This document shows positions 26,861 to 34,977 of a stretch of DNA of 64,000 nt, in pieces. Origin of the DNA: Metabacillus crassostreae (lineage in GTDB: Bacteria > Bacillota > Bacilli > Bacillales > Bacillaceae); NCBI RefSeq assembly GCF_016908395.1, contig NZ_JAFBDU010000001.1, positions 1,464,111-1,528,110 of the forward strand, in the 5' to 3' direction. The first letter of the stretch is position 1; every line of letters starts with the position of its first letter. Position numbers and translations under genes: made by a program. The notes under the pieces are model-generated. The model saw nothing but the letters and a program-made list of their open reading frames with translations. It had not been told where the DNA came from and made no database searches.

Positions 26861-27529
26861 TTAATCTATTAACCCTAATAAATCTGTATATTCAGCATCT
26901 GTTGTAACACCTAAACAATCAAAAATTACGTTTTGACGATTAATCCATGCTGTATTAAAGCCGAAATTTTTAGCACCAGCAATATCCCATGTATTCGAAG
27001 AAACAAATAAAACTTCCTCACGCCTTACACTTAACTGCTTTAGAACAATTTGATAAGACATTGGTGTTGGTTTATACACCTTTGCTTCATCAACTGAAAT
27101 TACTTTTATATTGATATCTTTTAGTGGTGATTCATTGATCAATGGCTTTAACATATCTAATGAACCATTTGAAAATACTGCTAATTGTTTATCTTCTAAT
27201 GATTTCAAAACATCTTCAACTTCTTTATAGAGTTTCAAATGTAAATAACCATTGAGCAGATTCTCAATTTTCTGGTCATTGTATGTAAGCTCCAATTGCC
27301 TACACGAATATGTTAAGGCATTTCTTGTTATTGTATAAAATGGTTCATATGTACCCATAAGCTGTCTTAGGAAGGAATACTCTAATTGCTTTCTTCTCCA
27401 TAGCTCACAAAGTTCCCTTCCCTTACCTGGAAATAGCTTCTCACAATGCTGTTCTACAGAGTATACGTTAAATAGTGTACCATATACATCAAAAACAATA
27501 ACCTTAATACGGCTCTCTATCATAATCAC
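26861..27529 (-). CDS. Haloacid dehalogenase, type II (HAD superfamily)
   Basis: A 222-residue hydrolase of the (S)-2-haloacid dehalogenase branch. Motif I is FDVYGTLFNV with nucleophile Asp at about residue 14. The type II signature LWRRKQLEYSFLRQLMG is at about 43-59. FSNGS (about 119), the Lys in KVYKP (about 152) and SSNTWDIAGA (about 176-185) complete the catalytic set. It would hydrolyse 2-haloalkanoic acids, though many homologues act on other substrates. It is monocistronic, with an ATG or slightly downstream start. An A/T-rich spacer separates it from pfkA. Confidence 0.88.
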   Translation of the reverse strand: MIMIESRIKVIVFDVYGTLFNVYSVEQHCEKLFPGKGRELCELWRRKQLEYSFLRQLMGTYEPFYTITRNALTYSCRQLELTYNDQKIENLLNGYLHLKLYKEVEDVLKSLEDKQLAVFSNGSLDMLKPLINESPLKDINIKVISVDEAKVYKPTPMSYQIVLKQLSVRREEVLFVSSNTWDIAGAKNFGFNTAWINRQNVIFDCLGVTTDAEYTDLLGLID

Positions 27530-27784
27530 TCCTTTATTATCTTTACCTATACATTCTTTTCTAAACTAGATAATACCTTTTACCCTTATAAATAGTAATA
27601 AAAACTTTAGCTCTATTTAACGACCTAGACATTGCAGACTACTTACCTATATTAAGGTGTATTACCATAGAATAAAACTACATTAATATAATAAGTTTAT
27701 TACGTTAAAGGACATTTATGTTTAACTTTTGTATAATCTTTGATAAAATATACTTAACATTAAATAAAGAAATGAGGAATAAGA

Positions 27785-28819
27785 TTGGACCAATTATGTA
27801 GATCTTGTTTTCAACCTCTTACTATACATAAATGTGGATACTTTTCAATTTACAATGATAGTGATGAAAAGCTAACAGAGGTCTTATTAAAATTATACTT
27901 TGAGGAAATCAGCCCTTCACACTTCAAAAAATCGTATGAAACAAAAGCTGAATTAAAAGAGTACCTATCTTTTATTAATACAGAAATTGGGGATACATCA
28001 AAAATCACAGGCTCAATTCATCATATGGAACAACCAAGCCAATTTGAAATTTATTCATTCAATACATTATATGAGCATACTTTTCATGAAAAATATGTGC
28101 ACTTAATAAAAAACGGGAATTTCACTAGCTTCCTTCAACCAATCGTAAAAATGAAGAATGATGAACTTTTTGGTTATGAATCCTTATTAAGATCTAAAGA
28201 TCAGTCTTTTTATCCTAGTCAGCTTTTTGAAATTGCAAGAAAAACAGAAATGCATTCTATATTAGATAAAAAAGCACGTGAAGTAGCAATAAAAGCAAGA
28301 ACTAACAAGATTCCAACAGGTATCAAAAGCTTTATAAATTTTTTACCATCAACAATCTATAACCCAGAACACTGTTTAAAGCATACATTTAAGATAGTAG
28401 AAAAGTATAATGTAGATCCTAATGATCTTGTATTTGAAGTTGTTGAAACAGAAAAAATTCATGATGTTGACCACTTAAAATCAATATTAGACACATATCG
28501 TAATCACGGAATGAAGGTGGCATTAGATGATGTTGGAGCAGGTTACTCGACATTAGATATGTTGTCAAAGCTTCAACCTGATTATATTAAGATTGATAGA
28601 CAATATATACAAGATTGTCATATTAATAAGGAAAATCAAGTATTTTTACAGAAGGTATTATACCTCTCTACACAATTAAATATTGTTGTGTTAGCTGAAG
28701 GAATTGAACTTAAAGAGGAATATGAGTATTTAAAAAGTATTGATGTAACTTTAGCACAAGGCTATTATATCGGGAAACCAAGTCCTAATCCTGTCCTTTT
28801 ACCAGAAACCCTTTGCTAA
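27785..28819 (+). CDS. EAL-domain c-di-GMP phosphodiesterase with N-terminal Cys motif
   Basis: A 344-residue protein starting at a TTG (27785) with a GAGGAATAA site; no other start gives the full N-terminus. Residues 1-20 hold three cysteines and a histidine (C5, C8, H15, C17), a possible metal-binding knuckle. An unassigned region follows to about 105, then an EAL domain. The EAL signature is ESLLR instead of EALLR. The metal and catalytic residues E132, N185, E218, D248, D249, K269, E305 and Q325 are present. It should hydrolyse c-di-GMP to pGpG. Monocistronic with its own terminator. Confidence 0.88.
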   Translation: MDQLCRSCFQPLTIHKCGYFSIYNDSDEKLTEVLLKLYFEEISPSHFKKSYETKAELKEYLSFINTEIGDTSKITGSIHHMEQPSQFEIYSFNTLYEHTFHEKYVHLIKNGNFTSFLQPIVKMKNDELFGYESLLRSKDQSFYPSQLFEIARKTEMHSILDKKAREVAIKARTNKIPTGIKSFINFLPSTIYNPEHCLKHTFKIVEKYNVDPNDLVFEVVETEKIHDVDHLKSILDTYRNHGMKVALDDVGAGYSTLDMLSKLQPDYIKIDRQYIQDCHINKENQVFLQKVLYLSTQLNIVVLAEGIELKEEYEYLKSIDVTLAQGYYIGKPSPNPVLLPETLC

Positions 28820-28937
28820 ATCCTTTCAATTTTTTGTTCGATAAATGAAACCTCTCTTTTCAATGATTCGGACGCTGTTTTATGGTAAGAAATTTTAATA
28901 TAAAGTGACCCATTAGTACTCAATATTACGATAATAA

Positions 28938-28969
28938 AAGAATCCATCTAAAGATATAGATGGATTCTT
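28938..28969 (+). terminator. Terminator downstream of the EAL gene
   Basis: AAGAATCCATCTA, a 6-base loop, TAGATGGATTCTT: a perfect 13-bp stem 118 bp after the stop, followed by a moderately U-rich stretch. It may serve both strands. Confidence 0.75.
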
Positions 28970-29111
28970 CTATTATAGGGCTTAAAAAACACTATACCAA
29001 TGAGTCACTTTTTTAGCTTCCCTTTGTTGCTTATATTGAGCCAATTCGTTTAGATATTATAAATTTCTCTAAAGGAATAACCTAAGTTAAAACTAAAATA
29101 ATAATGAAACA

Positions 29112-29828
29112 TTACCTTCTTATCGCACGATAACCAGCAGCTTCTGCTTCCTGCTTTGAACAAAACATTTCCTCCGGCTTGGTTACCTTATAAGATGGAG
29201 ATGCTTCCGTATGATAAATCTTCTCACCCTTAGAATTAATATTCCCTTTTATCATACACTCCATAGAATGAGCTAACTCATTCTCCACAGTGGAACTACT
29301 TGCTTCATTACGATTAAATCCTTTATCTGTTGCGTAATTCTCAATGCTCCAAATTCCGATTGCTTTATTTTGAGCTTGTTTTTGTATTTCATAAAACTCA
29401 TCAACATATTTTGTATTTGGTTCAAAAACGTACGCGACTCTCGCTAGCCCCTTTTCAAGTAATAATTTATTAACCATTTTTTCTTCAAAATAAATATAGG
29501 CAAGCAATCTACCGTATTTATCTCTTTCACCTACATCAAGCTCTATGTCCACTTTATTTCCTGTTAAAAGTTCCTTCATATAAGTACTAGCCTCTGGCCC
29601 AAAAGGCTCCACTGGTTTGGTAGGGTGAACAGTTTCAGGAGTATCTACTAGCAAAAGACGAACTGTTTCCTCTTTACCATCTATACTTACATTTAGGGTA
29701 TCACCATCAACAACTCTATTCACTTCAGCATTGATGAAATTAGAATTAGTATTTTCTGTTGAACATCCAGTTAATAAGAATAAAACGACTGTTATAATTA
29801 ATTTTATAGTGGTATTATAAACAGTCAT
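29112..29828 (-). CDS. Thermonuclease (SNase) family lipoprotein
   Basis: A 238-residue extracellular nuclease. The signal peptide ends in the lipobox LTGC (Cys22). The staphylococcal-nuclease domain runs from about 35 to 165, with VVDGDTLNV, RLLLVDTPET and RDKYGRLLAYIYF carrying the metal Asp residues and active-site Arg/Glu. A short C-terminal domain (about 190-238, with MIKGNINSKGEKIYH and EAEAAGYRA) is the 'sunset'-type module found after nucleases such as B. subtilis YncB relatives. The ATG overlaps the ykvY stop by one base (TAATG), so it is translationally coupled to that peptidase. Confidence 0.9.
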   Translation of the reverse strand: MTVYNTTIKLIITVVLFLLTGCSTENTNSNFINAEVNRVVDGDTLNVSIDGKEETVRLLLVDTPETVHPTKPVEPFGPEASTYMKELLTGNKVDIELDVGERDKYGRLLAYIYFEEKMVNKLLLEKGLARVAYVFEPNTKYVDEFYEIQKQAQNKAIGIWSIENYATDKGFNRNEASSSTVENELAHSMECMIKGNINSKGEKIYHTEASPSYKVTKPEEMFCSKQEAEAAGYRAIRR

Positions 29829-30928
29829 TATGAAACTACAGTGAATTCCTTATTTGTCTTCGTTAGAATTTCGTGTCCGTTTTTGGTTATTAAAATATCA
29901 TCTTCAATTCTAACACCTCCTATTGAAGGCAAATAGATTCCTGGCTCTATCGTATATACCATTCCTTCTTTTAGAACATCATTATTGATATGACTCATTG
30001 ATGGGAATTCATGAACATTAATACCTAATCCATGTCCAAGACGGTGTGGAAAATACTCTCCATAGCCTGCATCAGTAATAACCTTTCTTGCAATTACATC
30101 TAAGTCACCTATTCGAACACCAGGCTTACTAGATTCTATTGAAGCTTGTTGAGCTTGTAAAACAGTTTCATATATTTCTTTTTGTTTCTCATTATATGAT
30201 TTATAAACAAAGGTTCTCGTAATATCAGAGCAATACCCATCAAGTACTACACCTAAATCGAATAAAACAAAGTCACCTTCAGTTAACTTCTTCAAGCCCG
30301 GATTACCATGGGGATCACCAGATTTATCTCCGAATAATACCATTGTAGAAAAGGACATTTCACGTATTCCTTTTTTCTTTAATTCAAATTCTATTTTTGC
30401 CAAAACCTCCATTTCAGTTATTCCTTCTTTTAAAGCTTCAATTCCCACCTGAACTCCATAATCTGCAAGTTTTGCCGCTTCTCGTAAGACCTTTATTTCA
30501 TTATCGTCTTTAATGACTCTAAAACTATTTAACATTTCTTCAGCAGGTACTATTTCTGCTCCTTGTACTAGTTTTTGAATTGATTCCACACGACTATAAG
30601 AAATCTCTTCTTTTTCTACGGCTATATTTTTAAACGATTTTACATTATGTTTTTGTAGGCTGTCATCAATTAAATCCCATGGATTTTCATGATCACTATA
30701 TCCAATTATGTCATAGCTCCATCCGGCAGCTTTCATCTGATTTATTTCCATTTTAGGACAAACAAACATTGGTTCATTATGTTTAAAAAGAAAGAGGCCC
30801 ATTAACCTTTCATGAGGATCTGTATAAAAATTCGTTAAATAAAATACATTTTCCTTTGTTTGAATAAAGCACATATCAATATCTTGTTCTTGTAACATTT
30901 CTCTTACTTTCTCTAGACGAATTTGCAT
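29828..30928 (-). CDS. ykvY: Xaa-Pro dipeptidase/aminopeptidase, M24 family
   Basis: A 366-residue cytoplasmic metallopeptidase cleaving Xaa-Pro bonds. The N-terminal creatinase-like domain (about 1-130) is followed by a pita-bread domain with metal ligands in DLGVVLDGYCSDITR, HRLGHGLGINVHEFP, IEPGIYLP and GVRIEDDI. The ATG at 30928 is chosen (GAAGGGTAGTG upstream) over a TTG six codons earlier. It closely resembles B. subtilis YkvY, which lies beside zosA there; here a carotenoid island separates them. It is followed with a one-base overlap by the nuclease gene. Confidence 0.9.
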   Translation of the reverse strand: MQIRLEKVREMLQEQDIDMCFIQTKENVFYLTNFYTDPHERLMGLFLFKHNEPMFVCPKMEINQMKAAGWSYDIIGYSDHENPWDLIDDSLQKHNVKSFKNIAVEKEEISYSRVESIQKLVQGAEIVPAEEMLNSFRVIKDDNEIKVLREAAKLADYGVQVGIEALKEGITEMEVLAKIEFELKKKGIREMSFSTMVLFGDKSGDPHGNPGLKKLTEGDFVLFDLGVVLDGYCSDITRTFVYKSYNEKQKEIYETVLQAQQASIESSKPGVRIGDLDVIARKVITDAGYGEYFPHRLGHGLGINVHEFPSMSHINNDVLKEGMVYTIEPGIYLPSIGGVRIEDDILITKNGHEILTKTNKEFTVVS

Positions 30929-31242
30929 TGTTTCACTACCCTTCAAATATTCATTCTCTCATCATAGCAAGCATGGCAAAAAAGTACAATTAACAGACCG
31001 TTCAGCTTTATTCTCACAATAAATTGCAAATGCAATGAGTTTGAATTTAGATATTATGGGCAAAATAAAAAGTTGAAAAGAAGAAAGAATTGTTAAACCT
31101 GTTTTTAGATTATCTGTCTTGGTGAGAGTCGTTCCTTATAAAACAACTTATGTATATTTGGTTATCTTTATTAATTAGTAGGAAACAGCAATATCTGATG
31201 TTTACAGAATTAAACTTATTTATTTTTTGGGAGGTAAGTAAT
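30929..31242. other. Divergent spacer between ykvY and crtP
   Basis: These 314 bases contain the crtP ribosome binding site (GGGAGGTAAG) and the promoters of both divergent genes. An in-frame extension of crtP begins at 31150, but its residues do not match the family. No RNA gene or repeat is seen. Confidence 0.5.
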
Positions 31243-32748
31243 TTGAAAAAGAAAATAGTCATAATTGGTGGTGGACTTGGTGGTATGTCTGCTGCAATAA
31301 GACTTTCAGCAGATAATTATGACGTAACCATTTTAGAAAAAAGTGAACGCCTAGGTGGAAAACTAAACAAACGAGGTAGAAAAGGATATTCTTTTGATAC
31401 TGGTCCTTCAATTCTGACAATGCCATGGGTGCTTGAGCAGCTCTTTCAAAATGCCAATAGAAAACTATCAGATTATGTAACAATTAAGAGAATTGAACCA
31501 CAATGGAAAACTTTTTTCGAAGATGGTACAACGATAGAACTAACAAGTGACTTACCAAATTTACTTAAACAATTAGAAAATATTTCTAAAGAGGATGCAA
31601 GTGAGCTCTATAACTACTTAAATTATTCCAGCAAAATGTATGATTATTGCATGAAAAGTGTTTATAAAAAAAGTATTTCTGGACTACATGATCTACGCTC
31701 AATGCACAGTGTAAAAGAACTTCTATCTATGGATCCAATGAAAACAATGAATCAAGGAACAAAAAAATTCTTTAAGAATAAAAAAATTCAACAATTATTT
31801 AATTTTTTAATTATGTATCTTGGATCTTCTCCATATCATGCACCTGCTGTTTTATCACAATTAGCACATGTTCAACTTGGGCTAGGAATTTATTATGTAG
31901 AGGGTGGAATGTATAAAATTGCAGATGCGATGTCTAAAGTACTTCATGAATTTCAAGTAAAGGTACATCTTAACACAGAGGTAAAAAGAATCACTTCGAA
32001 TGGTTCAAAAGCAACAGGAGTAGAAATAGAAAATGGCAGAACAATTGATGCTGATATTGTTATTTCCAACTTAGAAGCAATTCCAACATACAATACATTA
32101 CTTCTAGATCACACTTTACCACCTCATACAAAGCAAGAATTGGAAAAATTCCCACCAACTGTATCAGGACTAGTATTATTACTTGGTGTGAAGAAAACAT
32201 ATGAAAACCTATCACATCATAACTTTTTCTTTTCATCTTCCCCCGAGAAAGAATTTGATCATATTTTTAATCAAGGGAAAATAGCTGAAGATCCAACGAT
32301 ATATGTTGGAATATCTTCAAAATCAGATTCGACACAAGCTCCTAAAGGAAAAGAGAATTTCTTTGTCTTAACACATGTACCTCCTTTAAAACATGGCGAA
32401 ACATGGGAAAATAAAAAGGATGCATATACAGAAATTATTCTTGATAAGCTTGAGAGTATGGGTATTGAAAACCTAAAAAATAATATCGAATTCCAATATA
32501 CATTTACTCCAAACGATCTTCAAGATTTATATGGAGCTAACGGAGGATCAATCTACGGTGTTATGACAGATCGGAAGAAAAACGGTGGATTTAAAATACC
32601 AAGTAAATGTTCAATAATAGATAACTTATATTTTGTAGGCGGTTCAACACACCCTGGTGGCGGTGTGCCTATGGTGACACTATCGGGACAATTAACTGCA
32701 GATTTAATTTTAGAGCAGGACATTAAATTCCAAAGCGAAATTGGTTAG
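31243..32748 (+). CDS. crtP: Diapocarotenoid oxygenase / phytoene desaturase family (CrtP/CrtNb)
   Basis: A 501-residue FAD-dependent enzyme. The start is a TTG at 31243 after GGGAGGTAAG; the longer frame from 31150 adds residues foreign to the family. The FAD motif IGGGLGGMSAAIRLS is at about 6-20 and FDTGPSILTMP at about 52-62. YVEGGMYKIADAM is near 224, and the family C-terminal signature (FVGGSTHPGGGVPMVTLSGQ) near 465. It is much closer to S. aureus CrtP, which oxidises a terminal methyl of 4,4'-diaponeurosporene, than to the desaturase CrtN. No crtM or crtN is in the window. Confidence 0.88.
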   Translation: MKKKIVIIGGGLGGMSAAIRLSADNYDVTILEKSERLGGKLNKRGRKGYSFDTGPSILTMPWVLEQLFQNANRKLSDYVTIKRIEPQWKTFFEDGTTIELTSDLPNLLKQLENISKEDASELYNYLNYSSKMYDYCMKSVYKKSISGLHDLRSMHSVKELLSMDPMKTMNQGTKKFFKNKKIQQLFNFLIMYLGSSPYHAPAVLSQLAHVQLGLGIYYVEGGMYKIADAMSKVLHEFQVKVHLNTEVKRITSNGSKATGVEIENGRTIDADIVISNLEAIPTYNTLLLDHTLPPHTKQELEKFPPTVSGLVLLLGVKKTYENLSHHNFFFSSSPEKEFDHIFNQGKIAEDPTIYVGISSKSDSTQAPKGKENFFVLTHVPPLKHGETWENKKDAYTEIILDKLESMGIENLKNNIEFQYTFTPNDLQDLYGANGGSIYGVMTDRKKNGGFKIPSKCSIIDNLYFVGGSTHPGGGVPMVTLSGQLTADLILEQDIKFQSEIG

Positions 32749-32765
32749 TTCTCCTTTGCTAAAGA

Positions 32766-32909
32766 TCTTTTCTGAAGGATTGTTGCTAAAAATTCCATTA
32801 TCTGTTGTAACCACTGTGATATCGCATAATAGGTGCTTTTTTTTGAAGAAAAGTTAACACTAGACTTTATACAATACAGAGTTGTTTTCATCATGATTCT
32901 AAAAACAAC
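32766..32909 (+). repeat. Dispersed ~140-bp intergenic repeat, copy B
   Basis: Aligns end to end with the reverse complement of 16991-17128 at roughly three quarters identity by eye. Its 3' end folds as GTTGTTTT, a 13-base loop, AAAACAAC. It lies in the crtP-crtQ spacer, so like copy A it splits what would be an operon. No coding capacity is seen. Confidence 0.75.
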
Positions 32910-33077
32910 AAAGGTGTACGAAAACAGCCTTATTTAAAAAGAAACGTACCTTTTGAAACTAACTAGTTACTAAGAGCAATTACGAAACAGTTAACTATAA
33001 AAAAGAGTCTTTTCGTGTGAAGTAAGGTAAAAAGATGTAAGATGATTGTAGATATAGATTCTACGGGGGCTTCTACT

Positions 33078-34196
33078 ATGCTTATTTACAATATAATTTT
33101 GTTTATTTTTTTAATTTGGACCATGATTAATTCACTATTTATACCAAAGCTACATCGTAAAACGGTATCAAATTCTAAGAAATTCGTCTCTATACTAATA
33201 CCTGTACGAAATGAAGAAAACAATATTAAGCCTTTAATAAATTCATTAAAAAACCTAAACTATAAAAATTATGAAGTTATCCTACTCAACGATCAATCAA
33301 CAGATCTAACTAAAGAATATATTTTATCATCTATAAAAGATGATGATCGTTTTATCCTAATAGATGGAGATGCTTTACCTACAGGGTGGACTGGTAAGGT
33401 TTATGCATGTCATCAACTCAGTAAAAAAGCTCGAGGTGAACTGCTTTTATTTTTAGATGCTGATATTCGTTTACATCAAAACACACTTCAATCAGCTATA
33501 CATACGCTCCAAAGTAGATCAGGAAAACTTCTGACTGGATTCCCGCGTTTTCCGGTAGCTTATTTATTAGAAAAGTGGCTCGTTCCCATGCAGCATTTTT
33601 TAATTTATTTTCACTTACCATTATTTTTTGCAAATTATACAAAGCTACAATCTGCTACAGCTGCACATGGATCATTTATGCTCTTTGACAAAGAATCATA
33701 TATGAAAATTGGCGGGCACGAGTCCATCAAGCATTCACTGTTAGATGATGTTCACCTTGCTAGGTTAATGAAAAAACATCATCATAAAGTGTTATTAACA
33801 AACATTACATCATATGTAACCTGTTATATGTATACGAGTAACAAAGAGGTCTGGAATGGCTTTAAAAAGAATATATTTATAGGTATTGGACGTTCTGTTT
33901 CTTTAGCTATCCTGCTTACAATGTTTTATTTATTCTTTTTCATCTTGCCTGGCATTTTATTACTATATGGAATTGGTCAAATCATTTTATTTCATACGGT
34001 TACATGGCTATTATTATTTCCATATATAATTATTGCATTGCAAAAGTTTATTATTGATTGGCAAACAAAACAAAAAACATCGATTTGCTTTGCCATGCCT
34101 TTAATTGCATTTACATTCATTACACTGTTAAATGCCTCAATGATTACGTCACTAACAAAGAACGGATATAATTGGAAAGGCAGGACTTATCTATAA
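33078..34196 (+). CDS. crtQ: Glycosyltransferase family 2, carotenoid glycosyltransferase-like (CrtQ)
   Basis: A 372-residue membrane glycosyltransferase. The ATG at 33078 (GGGGG 8 nt upstream) gives an N-terminal membrane helix; an ATG at 33042 is possible but poorly spaced from any ribosome site. GT2 motifs are IPVRNEENNI, LNDQSTDLT and LLFLDADIRL (the DxD), followed by three or four C-terminal membrane segments and the ending YNWKGRTYL. The end matches S. aureus CrtQ (WKGRQY), which glucosylates diaponeurosporenoate. Length also matches (375 aa). It follows crtP by 329 bp. Confidence 0.82.
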   Translation: MLIYNIILFIFLIWTMINSLFIPKLHRKTVSNSKKFVSILIPVRNEENNIKPLINSLKNLNYKNYEVILLNDQSTDLTKEYILSSIKDDDRFILIDGDALPTGWTGKVYACHQLSKKARGELLLFLDADIRLHQNTLQSAIHTLQSRSGKLLTGFPRFPVAYLLEKWLVPMQHFLIYFHLPLFFANYTKLQSATAAHGSFMLFDKESYMKIGGHESIKHSLLDDVHLARLMKKHHHKVLLTNITSYVTCYMYTSNKEVWNGFKKNIFIGIGRSVSLAILLTMFYLFFFILPGILLLYGIGQIILFHTVTWLLLFPYIIIALQKFIIDWQTKQKTSICFAMPLIAFTFITLLNASMITSLTKNGYNWKGRTYL

Positions 34197-34310
34197 AAAT
34201 ACCTTTAGAAATTTGTAATATTTATTTAATATTACAATGATACTTTTCATTATTTTTTCTTGTATAATGTTTCTATATACATCTTTCTTCCTACTAAGGG
34301 GTTGGTCATT

Positions 34311-34541
34311 TTGCTTCAATTGGTTAGACGTCATCTTGTTGCCATTCTTTGTTTAATAGGAGCATTAGCACCATTTATTGGTATGTTATTAATTGATTTA
34401 TTTTATTATAGTACAATTTGTGGATGGATTTTAGGATTCTGCTGTTTTGTCATTTCCTATATTATTGTGAGCAAACGCCCTGATGAGGAAGATGCAACAA
34501 ATTCTCCTACAAATAAGCCAATCTATAAGGCTATAAAATAA
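34311..34541 (+). CDS. Small membrane protein (76 aa)
   Basis: The start is taken as the TTG at 34311, preceded by AAGGGG; the in-frame upstream codons to 34260 lack a ribosome site. Two hydrophobic segments (about residues 8-28 and 32-55) and a polar, acidic C-terminal tail (RPDEEDATNSPTNKP) suggest a small inner-membrane hairpin protein with a cytoplasmic tail. I do not recognise it. It lies 114 bp after crtQ on the same strand but probably has its own promoter. Confidence 0.6.
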   Translation: MLQLVRRHLVAILCLIGALAPFIGMLLIDLFYYSTICGWILGFCCFVISYIIVSKRPDEEDATNSPTNKPIYKAIK

Positions 34542-34670
34542 GACTTCTATTAGCAAAATGAAAATTGTCATTTCTGCTTTAATTTTTCATTACTTATTTA
34601 ATAAGTATCATAAGCTATAGGTAAAGTGAAAAAAGAGGCAAGTACATTAAATATTTAAGCTAAAGATAAA

Positions 34671-34716
34671 CCAGAATTATTAGGTGAGGTTAAGTTAAAC
34701 TTCCTAATAGTTCTGG
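34671..34716. terminator. Long imperfect hairpin, possible terminator
   Basis: CCAGAA.TATTAGG and CCTAATA.TTCTGG form a 13-bp stem with one mismatch around a 17-base loop. A U-rich but interrupted stretch (TCTTTATTT) follows on the plus strand. It lies 130 bp after the small membrane gene. Confidence 0.45.
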
Positions 34717-34771
34717 TCTTTATTTGCTGTCTCCGATAGTTTTTTTGATTTTTGCTTACTATTTTTAAGAA

Positions 34772-34892
34772 CTAGTGGAATGGAGCGAAGACACTAAGGC
34801 TCCTAGAGGAATTGAGGAAAGGCTGAGACCTAAGTAGGCGTAGCCGAGAGACGTTCAGCTCCCCACAGAACGCCTGTGTCTGCAGCCACTAG
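34772..34892. repeat. Structured intergenic repeat of a kind dispersed in Bacillaceae
   Basis: This GC-richer ~120-bp element is bounded by CTAGTGG and CCACTAG. It has an inner pair AGACAC (34789-34794) / GTGTCT (34876-34881) and purine-rich blocks such as GGAATTGAGG, GGCTGAGACC and GGCGTAGCCGAG. That pattern, 'GACTCCT.GGGA...GAGACC..GCAGGCG.TAGCCGAGGAGGCTCA', recurs in spacers of many Bacillus genomes as I remember them. It does not code for protein. Together with the hairpin at 34671 it fills the 436-bp spacer before zosA. Confidence 0.65.
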
Positions 34893-34977
34893 AAAAAATA
34901 TGTTCCACTCATTATAACGATTGGCATAAATACAACTACGTTTAAACTTTTGTCTGACCTCTAAATAAAGAAATTTA

